A DNA stretch of 64,000 nucleotides from Oscillospiraceae bacterium. Lineage in GTDB: Bacteria; Bacillota; Clostridia; UMGS1810. Below the pieces are notes generated by a model. That model saw only the letters and a list, made by a program, of their open reading frames with translations. It had not been told where the DNA came from and made no database searches. Location of the stretch: contig SVJH01000004.1 in assembly GCA_015069095.1 (NCBI GenBank), positions 48,432 through 112,431 on the forward strand. Reading direction: 5' to 3'. Every line of letters begins with the position of its first letter. Position 1 is the stretch's first letter. The position numbers and the translations under genes were made by a program. This document shows positions 35,381 to 44,212 of the stretch, one piece after another.

Positions 35381-36220
35381 TTAAAGCCAGAAGTCTTCTT
35401 CTTTGATTTCAGAAAAATCTCCCGGTTTGAATCCGACATCTGCCAGGATTTTTTCCATTTCATTGCGCATAACCGCATATTCGTTATGAGAATCCGAGCC
35501 ATAAGTTACCGGAATTCCCATTTCAAAAAGTTCCCTCAAAAATTCGGCGTATTGCATACGGAATTTCTCACTTGCTTTTGGTGAACACAATACACCTTCG
35601 TTACATTCCACATATTTTTTATTTTCTTTGAGTGCGTGTGCAATATCCATATTCATCGAACGCGGAATCATAGAGAAATCCTCGTACCAAACTGCCTTAC
35701 CATTATACCATGGATGACCCAGTATAGTCACTCTCTCATCGCACGCAAGCCACAACTGTTGGCGATACCATTCGCGAATCAAAGCATCCATGTCCACCGG
35801 AAGTCCTTTCGCAAAAGGGACATCCACTCTCCAGTGCGCAGCACCTACTGCATAACGAATTCCGCAACCCATCAACTGTTCCTTCGTCTGCGCAAGTTCA
35901 ATTGCATACGGTTTATCCATGATGGGCGGAACATAGCCTTCTCTTGTACCTGTTTTTTCAATATAATCAAATTCAGGCTTTTCAATTGGTGTAAGTTCAA
36001 CACCTAAAATCACTTCGGGATGATTAATTTGAAATGTTTTTACGCTCTCTACTGACGATTTTAAATCTCCCAAAAACTTGGCATCATTAAAATTCGCATG
36101 ATCCGTAATGCCAATTCGCTTGATTCCCATTTCCTTTGCTTTTCTTGCAATTTTTTCTAAAGTAAGTGTTGCATCATAAGAACTTTCACTGTGTATATGC
36201 CAATCAGATTGTATAATCAT
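35381..36220 (-). CDS. PHP-domain phosphoesterase (histidinol-phosphatase-like)
   Basis: A 279-residue PHP-domain protein. Metal-binding motifs are DWHIHSES at residue 7, RIGITDHANF near 36, a Glu in LGVELTPIE, and GHPW and YGSDSHNEY near 190 and 250. The order matches HisJ-like phosphatases, but no his genes are near, so the substrate is open. Two sampled 60-base lines inside the gene are about 52 percent G+C against about 37 percent for a line of the neighbouring recD2 gene, and codons such as CTC, GCG and GGC are common. With flanking imperfect repeats this suggests recent acquisition. AAAGGATG precedes ATG. Confidence 0.85.
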   Translation of the reverse strand: MIIQSDWHIHSESSYDATLTLEKIARKAKEMGIKRIGITDHANFNDAKFLGDLKSSVESVKTFQINHPEVILGVELTPIEKPEFDYIEKTGTREGYVPPIMDKPYAIELAQTKEQLMGCGIRYAVGAAHWRVDVPFAKGLPVDMDALIREWYRQQLWLACDERVTILGHPWYNGKAVWYEDFSMIPRSMNMDIAHALKENKKYVECNEGVLCSPKASEKFRMQYAEFLRELFEMGIPVTYGSDSHNEYAVMRNEMEKILADVGFKPGDFSEIKEEDFWL

Positions 36221-36244
36221 AAAATCATCCTTTCAATATGATTT

Positions 36245-36279
36245 GATACTTTTTATAAATACTGTAGTATGCAGATGCC
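36245..36279. repeat. Imperfect direct repeat, right copy
   Basis: Partner of 35307-35342, in the leader of the PHP gene. About 937 bases separate the two ends. Confidence 0.45.
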
Positions 36280-36405
36280 GTACACCAAAGTCTCCCTTGC
36301 CTATCCTAACATCTCAAACTTAAACTTAATATAAAAAAACACATTCAATTTATTTACATAACAAACCACAATAACATTATATCACAAACAAAATTTATTG
36401 CAACA

Positions 36406-36436
36406 AAAAAGACAGTCATTTTTGACTGTCTTTTTA
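36406..36436 (-). terminator. Terminator after the acyl-CoA ligase
   Basis: AAAAAGACAGTCA pairs with TGACTGTCTTTTT around a four-base loop; T run on the minus strand. It lies just past the ligase stop at 36441. Confidence 0.88.
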
Positions 36437-36440
36437 AATT

Positions 36441-38023
36441 TTATCTTTTAATTTTTCCTGTTGTTGTTTTTGCCATTTCTGTTTCTAAAATTGTGTAATC
36501 TTTTATTTTTTTGTACTGTATAAGTTGTTCATTGACATCTTGGATATGTTTTGAAATTGCCTCTTTTGCATCTCCGCTATAGTTTTCGTCTATAACTAAT
36601 TTACATAAAATGTCATCGCCATCGCCGTATACCATACATTCTTTAATTGCAGGAGATAAGTTTACAAGTGTTTCAATTTCTTCAGGGAAAACATTTTTTC
36701 CGTTAGATAAAACGATTACATTTTTCTTTCTTCCGTTAATAAACACAAATCCGTCTTTATCAACTATTCCTATATCGCCTGTGTAAAGCCATCCGTCTTT
36801 TATAACTTCTTTTGTTTTTTCTTCGTCATTATAGTAGCCGAGCATAATATTACCGCCTCTTGCGATAATTTCTCCTCTGCCTTCTTCATCAGGGTTGTCA
36901 ATTTTTACTTCAACACCAGGAATTGCTTTTCCAACAGAATTTTTGCGCATGAATTTATCGTTTTCTGCTGTAAGAACAGGTGAAGATTCTGTAAGACCGT
37001 AGCCTTGAATTGAAAGAACTCCGATATCGTTAAAGAATTTTAAAACTTCAGGCGAAGCAGGTGCTGCTCCGATAATAATCATACGAAGTCTTCCGCCCAT
37101 ACCATCAATAATCTGTTTAAATAGTTTTCTGCGGATATCAATACCGATTTTTCTTAAAGCATTTGAAAGTTTAAGACCAAATTTAATTGTTTTTTCTTTT
37201 TTCTGTGATGCAATTTTCCTGTTAACAGCAAGCATCATTTCTTCAATTACTCTTGGTACGCCTACAAAAATTGTTACTCCGTATTCATTTAAGCATTTTG
37301 CAATTCTTAATCCTTCACAAAATACGTTACACATTCCAATTGACAAAAACAGCATAGTCTGCATCATACCAAATGTATGGTGAAGAGGAAGAAGCGCCAT
37401 ATTAACATCTGTTTCGTAAAACTTTTCCCAAAGGCTCATACCATATATGTTTGATGTAATATTATCCTGAGAAAGCATTACTGCTTTTGAAGCCGATGTT
37501 GTTCCCGATGTAAAAAGTAAAACTGTCATTTCATAAGGATTTATCTTGATATTGTCATATACTTCCTTGTTATTTGACTCTTTTCCAAGTTTAATAAGAT
37601 CTTTAAATTCTTCATCTTCTGTACATACTTTTACAACATCGTAATTTTCTACTCTATCTTTAAATTCCGCTCCGTAAAACAGTGCTACTGCTTCTGAACG
37701 TTTAAGCTGGTCTTCAATTTCATAATCTAAAAGACCTCTGTCAAGCGGAACAATAACCCCACCTGCGAAAATTGATGCTAAAAAAACTACTATCCATTCA
37801 TAACTGTTTTTTCCTATCACGGCAATACGTTTTCCGCTAAGTCCTTTTTCGATAAAAGCACGAGCAAGGTATTCAACTTCATCTTTAAGTCTCAAATATG
37901 TTATTTCATCATAGTATACTTTTTTATTCTCATCGTGTTTTTTTAGTTTAAATGCAATATTATTTTATACTTTACAGCACAAGTTTCAATCATTTCTCTT
38001 AAATGTAAGTATTTTTTGTACAT
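36441..38023 (-). pseudogene. AMP-dependent acyl-CoA ligase, frameshifted near its N-terminus
   Basis: An ANL-superfamily ligase that activates a fatty or aryl acid with ATP and CoA. Motifs are LLFTSGTTSASKAVMLS, IQGYGLTESSPV, GWLYTGDIG and the C-terminal KTTTGKIKR with the catalytic Lys. The expected start is ATG at 38023 (GGAGG five bases upstream, promoter behind it), but that frame stops at 37943-37945 after 26 codons. The -1 register continues as AFKLKKHDENKKVYYDEITYLRL into the main frame, so one A is missing near 37961-37967. Without it the protein would be about 527 residues. The only alternative start, TTG at 37895, would drop about 43 residues. Mutation or assembly error cannot be told apart. 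Confidence 0.82.
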
Positions 38024-38050
38024 AAAAACCTCCGTTTTCAATACTTTGTT

Positions 38051-38096
38051 ATCTGGTATCGAATACCAGATTATCACATTTTCAAAACTTTGTCAA
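38051..38096 (-). promoter_or_regulatory. Acyl-CoA ligase promoter with overlapping palindromic operator
   Basis: TTGACA (38096-38091), 17-base spacer, TAATCT (38073-38068). A perfect inverted repeat ATCTGGTAT-N3-ATACCAGAT (38051-38071) overlaps the -10 box and the start site, the place of a repressor operator. The regulator is not identified. Confidence 0.72.
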
Positions 38097-38104
38097 GAAT
38101 TTTC

Positions 38105-38133
38105 TTGAAAGTTGATGTAATTTAGTATATAAT
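38105..38133 (+). promoter_or_regulatory. Promoter of the DUF1836 gene
   Basis: TTGAAA (38105-38110), 17-base spacer, TATAAT (38128-38133), divergent from the ligase promoter and eight bases away from it. Confidence 0.75.
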
Positions 38134-38165
38134 TAAATTATACATGAAAGAAAGATGGTTATAAT

Positions 38166-38726
38166 ATGTACGTAAAAAAAGAAAAGTTAGTTTCAGCATT
38201 TTCTGAAATTGAAAAAGTTCTTACAAGTTATTCTCTTCCAACGTGGGATATGCTCCCTGATATTGAACTATATATGGACCAGGTTATATCAGTTGTAACA
38301 AAATACTTAGAAGCTCCAAATTCTACAATTATATTTACACGTCCTGTTACATCTTCTATGATAAACAACTATGTAAAACTTGGAATTATTCCACCACCAG
38401 TAAAGAAAAAGTATTCTAAAATACATCTTGCATATCTTCTTATAGTATGTACTTTAAAACAGACTCTTGATATGACAACAATACAACAGATTATTCCTGT
38501 AGATCTTGATGTTGACACTGTAAAAAAGACGTATGATTCATTTGTAAAAAACCAGTATACCGCATTTAATTATGTGTTTAGTCAAACACGTAAAGTTGCT
38601 GACCCTATTTTTACACTTGAAGGCAATAATCAAGACAGAATGAACGACCTTATTATGCAGGTTTCAGTTTCTGCAACACTTTTTAAACTACTTACAGAAA
38701 AAATCACACAACTTGATAAAGAATAA
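38166..38726 (+). CDS. DUF1836 domain protein, putative MerR-like regulator
   Basis: A 186-residue protein of the DUF1836 family. The N-terminal part LPTWDMLPDIELYMDQVISVVTKYL is typical, followed by SSMINNYVKLGIIPPPVKKKYSKIHLAYLLIVC, which resembles the winged-helix turn of MerR regulators. A helical C-terminus follows. DNA binding is likely from the fold, targets are unknown; it is divergent from the acyl-CoA ligase, whose promoter has an unassigned operator, so that promoter is a candidate. A weak AGAAAGATGG lies before ATG 38166. A terminator follows at 38736. Confidence 0.82.
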   Translation: MYVKKEKLVSAFSEIEKVLTSYSLPTWDMLPDIELYMDQVISVVTKYLEAPNSTIIFTRPVTSSMINNYVKLGIIPPPVKKKYSKIHLAYLLIVCTLKQTLDMTTIQQIIPVDLDVDTVKKTYDSFVKNQYTAFNYVFSQTRKVADPIFTLEGNNQDRMNDLIMQVSVSATLFKLLTEKITQLDKE

Positions 38727-38735
38727 ACAATTACA

Positions 38736-38762
38736 AACGGCAGATTATCTGCCGTTTTTTTA
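38736..38762 (+). terminator. Terminator after the DUF1836 gene
   Basis: AAACGGCAGA pairs with TCTGCCGTTT around a two-base loop, followed by seven T. Confidence 0.9.
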
Positions 38763-38820
38763 TTTTTATATGTATTTATTTTTTTAAAAATTTAATACTA
38801 CTAAAAGGAGTGTGATAAAA

Positions 38821-39855
38821 ATGAAAAAAATTGCATTTTTTGATGCAAAACCTTACGATAAAATTTATTTTGACAAGTATAAAAATGATTATGGATTTGA
38901 TATAAAATATATTGAATACAAACTTGGAACAGATACTGCATATATGTCTAAAAAATACGATGCAGTATGTGCTTTTGTAAATGATGATATAAATAGCGAG
39001 GTTATAGATACCCTATATCAGAATGACATAAATATTATTGCACTGCGATGTGCAGGATATAACAATGTAGATTTTAAAAGTGCTTACGGAAAAGTTCACA
39101 TTGCAAGAGTACCTGCATACTCCCCTTATGCAGTCGCAGAACACACCATGGCACTTCTTCTTTCTCTTAACAGAAAAATACACAAAGCATATAACAGAAC
39201 GCGCGAATACAATTTTAGTCTTACTTCACTTATTGGATTTGACCTTTACGGAAAAACTATAGGAATTGTTGGAACAGGAAAAATAGGCCGTGCATTTATA
39301 AATATTTGCAAAGGTTTTAATTTAAATATAATTGCATATGACCCCTACCCTTTAGAAAACAGCGATATTGAATATGTTTCTTTTGATGAACTTTGCAGAC
39401 GAAGTGATATAATTTCACTTCACTGTCCACTTACAAAAGATACAAAGTACATCATAAACGAAAACAGTATTTCAAATATGAAGGATAATGTATATATATT
39501 AAATACATCAAGAGGTTCGCTTATAGACAGCGAAGCACTTCTTAACGGTCTTCGCTCAAAAAAAGTCGGTGCAGCAGGACTTGATGTATACGAAGAAGAA
39601 ACCGATCTTTTCTACGAAGATTTTTCTTATCAGGTTATTTCAGACGATATACTCTCAGGACTAATTTCTATGCCAAATGTAATTGTAACATCACATCAGG
39701 CCTTTTTGACACATGAAGCACTTTCTAATATCGCAAGAATTACTTTGGAAAATATTAAAGCATATTTTGACGAAACACCATTAAAAAATGAAATATGCTA
39801 TAAGTGCTCAAAAGGAGAAAAATGTAACAAAGAAAAAAATAAAAATTGTTTTTAA
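38821..39855 (+). CDS. D-2-hydroxyacid dehydrogenase (D-lactate dehydrogenase-like) with a Cys-rich tail
   Basis: A 344-residue NAD-dependent dehydrogenase. The Rossmann motif is GIVGTGKIGRAF near 150; catalytic residues of the family lie in NTSRGSLIDSEAL (Arg), the Glu in YEEETD and the His in SHQAFLT near 298. RCAGYNNVDF near 77 is typical of D-lactate dehydrogenases. Unusual is the C-terminal tail CYKCSKGEKCNKEKNKNCF, with four Cys in 19 residues after the end of the fold. An in-frame GTG at 38812 touches AAGGAG, so ATG at 38821 is the start. It is followed after 11 bases by the DUF421 gene. Confidence 0.9.
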   Translation: MKKIAFFDAKPYDKIYFDKYKNDYGFDIKYIEYKLGTDTAYMSKKYDAVCAFVNDDINSEVIDTLYQNDINIIALRCAGYNNVDFKSAYGKVHIARVPAYSPYAVAEHTMALLLSLNRKIHKAYNRTREYNFSLTSLIGFDLYGKTIGIVGTGKIGRAFINICKGFNLNIIAYDPYPLENSDIEYVSFDELCRRSDIISLHCPLTKDTKYIINENSISNMKDNVYILNTSRGSLIDSEALLNGLRSKKVGAAGLDVYEEETDLFYEDFSYQVISDDILSGLISMPNVIVTSHQAFLTHEALSNIARITLENIKAYFDETPLKNEICYKCSKGEKCNKEKNKNCF

Positions 39856-39866
39856 ATGGTGAAAAA

Positions 39867-40547
39867 ATGGTTATTTCTTTTATAAGAACTATAATTTTAT
39901 ATATATTTGTTGTTCTTGCACTAAGGCTTATGGGAAAACGGCAAATAGGCGAACTTCAGCCCTCCGAACTTGTTGTGGCAATTATGATAAGTGATCTTGC
40001 AACAGTTCCCGTTGCCGATATTGCAATACCGCTTCTTAGCGGAATAATGCCTATTATAACTCTTGTAATTCTCGAAGTTATAATTTCATTTATAAATTTA
40101 AAAAGCGAAAAATTCAGAAATATTTTTACCGGAAAACCAACTTATCTTATCAAAAATGGTGTCTTGCAGGAAGAAGAAATGAGAAAACTAAGATATAACA
40201 TAGAAGACTTACTTTCTGAATTAAGACTTAAAGATGTTACTGATATTTCAACAGTTTATACTGCAATTCTCGAAACAAACGGCGAACTGAGCATTGTACT
40301 AAAAAGTGAAAATTCTCCTGTAAAATTAAAAGATATAAATATAAAAACACCTCAGGAAAAAATTCCACTTATTCTTATATCAGACGGGATTGTAAGAAAC
40401 AATCATTTAGAAGAAACATCAAAAGACATACGCTGGCTAAAAAAGGAACTGAAAAAGCGAGGAATTACAAATCTTAAAGATGTTTTTATATTGTCATATT
40501 CAGATGACGGACAAATATTTTTGCAGACAAAGGAAAGAAAAAAATGA
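39867..40547 (+). CDS. DUF421 (YetF-like) membrane protein
   Basis: A 226-residue membrane protein of the DUF421/YetF family, known from spore and envelope contexts in Bacillus but without defined function. Three N-terminal membrane segments contain the family motif RLMGKRQIGELQPSELVVAIMISDLA, followed by a cytosolic domain with KPTYLIKNGVLQEEEMRKLRYNIEDLLSELRLKDV. The upstream in-frame TTG at 39846 lies inside the previous gene; I use ATG at 39867, with a weak ribosome site. Its stop overlaps the DUF4363 start, a pairing seen in other Bacillota. Confidence 0.87.
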   Translation: MVISFIRTIILYIFVVLALRLMGKRQIGELQPSELVVAIMISDLATVPVADIAIPLLSGIMPIITLVILEVIISFINLKSEKFRNIFTGKPTYLIKNGVLQEEEMRKLRYNIEDLLSELRLKDVTDISTVYTAILETNGELSIVLKSENSPVKLKDINIKTPQEKIPLILISDGIVRNNHLEETSKDIRWLKKELKKRGITNLKDVFILSYSDDGQIFLQTKERKK

Positions 40548-40924
40548 AAAGTTTTATATCTGTTATCATTACATTTTCACTTTTAATTTTTGCATTCTTT
40601 GCAAATTATTTTTTTCTTAGAAATCAAACGCAAATTGTTTTTGACGACCTTTTATTACTTGAAAAATATGCAATAAATGAAGATAAAAAAATGCTGAAAG
40701 AGTCTTATAATGCATTAGAAACCGACTGGGAAAAAGTTAGCAACATTCTTTTTATTTTTTCATATCACACTGATCTTGAAGATATAAACAAATGCTTTAT
40801 TAAAATTAAAACAAGAATAAAATCCGAAGACTTTTACGGAATTGTTGAAGAAGTAGAAATAGCAAAGCATATCATAAAAGGAGCATCAAAAAAAGAGATG
40901 CCTACCCTTTCAAATATATTTTAA
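40544..40924 (+). CDS. DUF4363 family protein
   Basis: A 126-residue protein with one N-terminal membrane anchor (residues 5-22) and a helical, charged external or cytosolic domain that includes LEKYAINEDKKMLKESYNALETDWEKV. It matches the DUF4363 family, commonly encoded next to DUF421. Its ATG overlaps the upstream TGA as ATGA, so the two proteins are likely made together and may form one complex. No terminator is evident; the next 145 bases are AT-rich and lead to purC. Confidence 0.8.
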   Translation: MKSFISVIITFSLLIFAFFANYFFLRNQTQIVFDDLLLLEKYAINEDKKMLKESYNALETDWEKVSNILFIFSYHTDLEDINKCFIKIKTRIKSEDFYGIVEEVEIAKHIIKGASKKEMPTLSNIF

Positions 40925-41078
40925 AATATCAAAATATTCATAATTTTTTCTTATTCTTATATGTATTTTATATAAATTTTGTAAAATTTTTGATTTTTTT
41001 TAAAAAAAATATATACAATTTAATTTTTTTGTGTTAGAATAATAGCATATTTTTAAAGAATACGAAGGAGTGAATGAT

Positions 41079-41762
41079 ATGAAAAAAATTTACGAAGGTA
41101 AAACAAAAGATGTTTACTCTTTGGATAACGGTAATGTGATGCTTAAATTCAAAGATGACTGCACAGGTAAAGACGGTGTGTTTGACCCGGGCGAAAACAG
41201 TGTTGGTCTTACAATTGAAGGTATTGGTAAAGCAAATCTCGAAACATCTATCCATTATTTTGAACTTCTTAAAAAAGCAGGTATTAAAACTCATTATGTA
41301 AGTGCAAATCTTGAAGATGCTACAATGGAAGTTCTTCCTGCAACTGTATTTGGACACGGACTTGAAGTTATTTGTCGTTTAGTTGCTACAGGAAGTTTTA
41401 TAAGAAGATATGGTGAATACATTAAAGATGGCACTCCACTTGAAGGCGGATACGTTGAATGTACTTTTAAAAATGATGAAAAAGGCGATCCGTTAGTTAC
41501 AGGCGAAGGTCTTGCTGCTCTTGGTGTTATGAGTCCTAAAATGTTTGAAAGCATGAAAGAACAGACACTTAAAATCACAAAAATTGTTGCTGATGATTTA
41601 AAATCTATCGGACTTGACCTTTGGGATATTAAATTTGAATTTGGTTACAACAACGACGAAGTTATTTTAATTGATGAAATTGCTTCTGGAAATATGCGTG
41701 TTTACAAAGACGGAAAAATTGTTGAACCAGTTGAACTTACAAAACTTATTAACAACAGATAA
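41079..41762 (+). CDS. purC: Phosphoribosylaminoimidazole-succinocarboxamide synthase
   Basis: A 227-residue SAICAR synthetase of purine biosynthesis. It begins [12 protein letters not shown] (the nucleotide-binding loop) and contains [29 protein letters not shown] near 110, LWDIKFEFG near 180 and [13 protein letters not shown] near 198. AAGGAG lies eight bases before ATG 41079; an in-frame GTG at 41070 is too close. Notably it is not in a pur operon here. A possible promoter is TATACA-N17-TAGAAT ending near 41040, weak in the -35 box. A terminator follows at 41780. Confidence 0.96.
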   Translation: MKKIYEGKTKDVYSLDNGNVMLKFKDDCTGKDGVFDPGENSVGLTIEGIGKANLETSIHYFELLKKAGIKTHYVSANLEDATMEVLPATVFGHGLEVICRLVATGSFIRRYGEYIKDGTPLEGGYVECTFKNDEKGDPLVTGEGLAALGVMSPKMFESMKEQTLKITKIVADDLKSIGLDLWDIKFEFGYNNDEVILIDEIASGNMRVYKDGKIVEPVELTKLINNR

Positions 41763-41779
41763 TTTTAAAAATAATAATA

Positions 41780-41810
41780 AAAACTCGGATGAATTTCATC
41801 CGAGTTTTTT
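41780..41810 (+). terminator. Terminator after purC
   Basis: AAAAACTCGGATGA pairs with TCATCCGAGTTTTTT; a perfect stem with T run. Confidence 0.9.
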
Positions 41811-41849
41811 ATTTTATGATTAACACAACAAGATTTAATGGTACTATGC

Positions 41850-41866
41850 CGCAATCTTTGATTGCG
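41850..41866. other. Short hairpin between purC and the DUF1846 gene
   Basis: CGCAATC pairs with GATTGCG around three bases. It has no T tract and follows the DUF1846 stop on the minus strand; function unknown. Confidence 0.35.
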
Positions 41867-41881
41867 CTATAGGATAAGTTA

Positions 41882-43351
41882 TTATTTACTATATGAAGCC
41901 TCACACGTTAAGTTAATGCCGAGTTTTTTAAACACACTCTCATCTATATTCGAAAGTATAACAGATGAATGTGCCTCCGCACCTTTCATAAGGCTTATTC
42001 CTTCAAGAGCTTTTTTTGCTATTTTATCACTTGCAGCACAAATTGAAAGTGCAATAAGTGTTTCATCCATATGAAGTCTTGGATTTTTACTTCCAAAATG
42101 ATTTGTTTTAAGACTCTGAAGTGGTTCGATTACCTCAGGAGAAATAAGATGAATTTCATCATCAAGTCCTGTTACTTCTTTTAGTGCATTAAGAAGTGCT
42201 GCACTTGATGCACCAAGAAGAGATGAGGTTTTTCCTGTAACAATTTTTCCGTTTGGAAGTTCAATAGAACATGCAGGATGTCCTGTTTCTTTTGCTGTGG
42301 TAACGGCAGGTTCTACAACTTTTCTATCTTCACATTTAACATCCGCCTGTTTCATTATAACACGCATTTTATAAACTGCTTCATCATCGCATTTTCCGTT
42401 GGTTTTATCTTTTAACACCTGATAATATCTTCTTATAATTTCATCTTTTGATGCCTGACACACTACATCATCATCAATTATGCAGTTTCCTGCCATATTA
42501 ACTCCCATATCTGTTGGAGATTTATATGGGCTTTCGCCAAGTATTTTTTCAAATATAGCATTAAGTACCGGAAAAACTTCTATATCACGGTTATAATTTA
42601 CACAGGTTTTTCCGTATGCTTCAAGATGATACGGGTCAATCATATTTATATCGTTAAGGTCAACAGTTGCCGCCTCGTACGCTAAATTAACGTGATGTTT
42701 AAGTGGAAGATTCCAGATAGGAAAAGTTTCAAATTTAGCGTAGCCCGCTTTTACACCACGTTTGTTTTCATGGTAAAGCTGAGAAAGACAAGTTGCCATC
42801 TTTCCGCTTCCTGCACCAGGTGCAGTAACAACAACAATCGGCATTGTTGTTTCTATGTATTCATTTTTCCCAAAACCTTCATCACTGACAATAAACTCTA
42901 CATTTGAAGGATAGCCTTCAATCGGATAATGTAAAAATACTTTTACACCCATATTTTCAAGACGTTTTTTAAATACGTCAACAGACGCCTGTCCACTGTA
43001 CTGAGTAATTACAACACTGCCAACTTTAAGACCTAAATCTGTAAAAGCATTCATAAGACGTATAGTATCAAGGTCATATGTTAAGTTGTACTCACTTCTT
43101 ACCTTGTTTTTAACTATATCGTTTGAGTTAATTGCAATAACAATTTCAAGTTTATCTTTTAAATGCATAAGCATTTTAATTTTACTGTCAGGTTCAAATC
43201 CGGGAAGTACTCTTGATGCATGATAATCATCAAAAAGTTTTCCGCCAAGTTCAAGATAAAGTTTGTCGCCAAATCTCAAAACTCTTTCGCCTATATATTT
43301 TGATTGCATCTCAATATATTTTTCGTTGTCAAATCCAATTTTTTTAGCCAC
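41882..43351 (-). CDS. DUF1846 domain-containing protein
   Basis: A 489-residue soluble protein of the DUF1846 family. Recognisable segments are IGFDNEKYIEMQS at the N-terminus, RVLPGFEPDSKIKML, VVTAPGAGSGKMATCLSQLYH near 190 (a P-loop-like nucleotide site) and GHPACSIELPNGKIVTGKTSSLLGASSA. Structures of the family show a Rossmann-type fold, but the activity is undefined. The open frame extends to 43384; GGGGGAAGG precedes GTG at 43351, which I use. A promoter lies at 43391-43419. It is probably monocistronic. Confidence 0.88.
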   Translation of the reverse strand: MAKKIGFDNEKYIEMQSKYIGERVLRFGDKLYLELGGKLFDDYHASRVLPGFEPDSKIKMLMHLKDKLEIVIAINSNDIVKNKVRSEYNLTYDLDTIRLMNAFTDLGLKVGSVVITQYSGQASVDVFKKRLENMGVKVFLHYPIEGYPSNVEFIVSDEGFGKNEYIETTMPIVVVTAPGAGSGKMATCLSQLYHENKRGVKAGYAKFETFPIWNLPLKHHVNLAYEAATVDLNDINMIDPYHLEAYGKTCVNYNRDIEVFPVLNAIFEKILGESPYKSPTDMGVNMAGNCIIDDDVVCQASKDEIIRRYYQVLKDKTNGKCDDEAVYKMRVIMKQADVKCEDRKVVEPAVTTAKETGHPACSIELPNGKIVTGKTSSLLGASSAALLNALKEVTGLDDEIHLISPEVIEPLQSLKTNHFGSKNPRLHMDETLIALSICAASDKIAKKALEGISLMKGAEAHSSVILSNIDESVFKKLGINLTCEASYSK

Positions 43352-43390
43352 TTTACCTTCCCCCTTGAGTAAAATAAAAAACACTTTTTA

Positions 43391-43419
43391 ATTATATAAC
43401 ACTTTTCTTCTTTTTTCAA
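43391..43419 (-). promoter_or_regulatory. Promoter of the DUF1846 gene
   Basis: TTGAAA (43419-43414), 17-base spacer, TATAAT (43396-43391) on the minus strand. Confidence 0.75.
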
Positions 43420-43446
43420 GCATAAATATTAAAATTTTATATAAAA

Positions 43447-43471
43447 AATCCCTCTTAGTTTAAGAGGGATT
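43447..43471 (-). terminator. Terminator after the GDPD gene
   Basis: AATCCCTCTTA pairs with TAAGAGGGATT, followed on the minus strand by a T run; it closes the fucosidase-nitroreductase-GDPD transcript. Confidence 0.87.
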
Positions 43472-43475
43472 AGTT

Positions 43476-44198
43476 TTATTCAAGTATATTTGTTGTTAAA
43501 TAATCAATATTTAAATTTGCAAATTTGTTTGCTGTTTCTAAGTTATCTACTGTATATGTGTTTATTTCTATACCATTATTATGTAATTTGTTAACAAGTT
43601 CTTCGTTTAACGCCCTATATTGAATATCAATATCCATTTTGTAGTTTTTAAGCTTTCCTATAAGTTCATCTGTGCATTTATCTGTTAAAAACTGAACTTT
43701 TTGATTTGGTAGTATCGATTTTATGTTCTTTAAATTATCAAAATCAAAAGAAATAAATACAGTGTGCTCAATATAATTTAGTTTTTCTATTTCTTTTACA
43801 AGTTTTTTAATATCATCATAAGAAAAATGATTTTTAATTTCAAGAATACATACTTTTTCATATTTTTTACAAATAGAAATATAATCTGCAAGAGTTGGTA
43901 TTCTTAAATCTTCCCTTGGTGCTTCCTTTGAATAAAAATCTTTTAGAACAATCTTTTTGAGTGTCAGTAAAATACTTCTCTTTACTTTTTTATTTTTCTT
44001 TGATACACGATTTGTTGAATTGTCATGAATTAAAACAAAATGCCCGTCAAGAGTTTTGTGAACATCTGTTTCTATGCCGTAATATGAACGGTTTGCCGCT
44101 GCAACAAAAGCAGCAACAGTATTTTCTGTTTCAATACCGCTAAGACCTCTGTGAGCAATAGTTTTTACGTTTTTCTTATCAAATTTTATTGTATTCAT
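43476..44198 (-). CDS. Glycerophosphodiester phosphodiesterase family protein
   Basis: A 240-residue GDPD-fold enzyme that hydrolyses glycerophosphodiesters. The signature TIAHRGLSGIETENTVAAF is at the N-terminus, followed by GIETDVHKTLDGHFVLIHD, with the catalytic His pair and Glu/Asp metal ligands, and KVCILEIKNH near 120. There is no signal peptide. In-frame TTG and GTG lie upstream, but AAGG is better spaced for ATG at 44198. It begins within 15 bases of the nitroreductase stop and ends the operon. Confidence 0.9.
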   Translation of the reverse strand: MNTIKFDKKNVKTIAHRGLSGIETENTVAAFVAAANRSYYGIETDVHKTLDGHFVLIHDNSTNRVSKKNKKVKRSILLTLKKIVLKDFYSKEAPREDLRIPTLADYISICKKYEKVCILEIKNHFSYDDIKKLVKEIEKLNYIEHTVFISFDFDNLKNIKSILPNQKVQFLTDKCTDELIGKLKNYKMDIDIQYRALNEELVNKLHNNGIEINTYTVDNLETANKFANLNIDYLTTNILE

Positions 44199-44212
44199 TT
44201 TATTCACCAACC

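Noticed and set aside
36441..37895. Acyl-CoA ligase as an intact gene starting at TTG 37895
   Set aside because: There is no ribosome site, it would lose conserved N-terminal residues, and the upstream promoter, GGAGG and first 26 codons clearly belong to the same gene in another frame.
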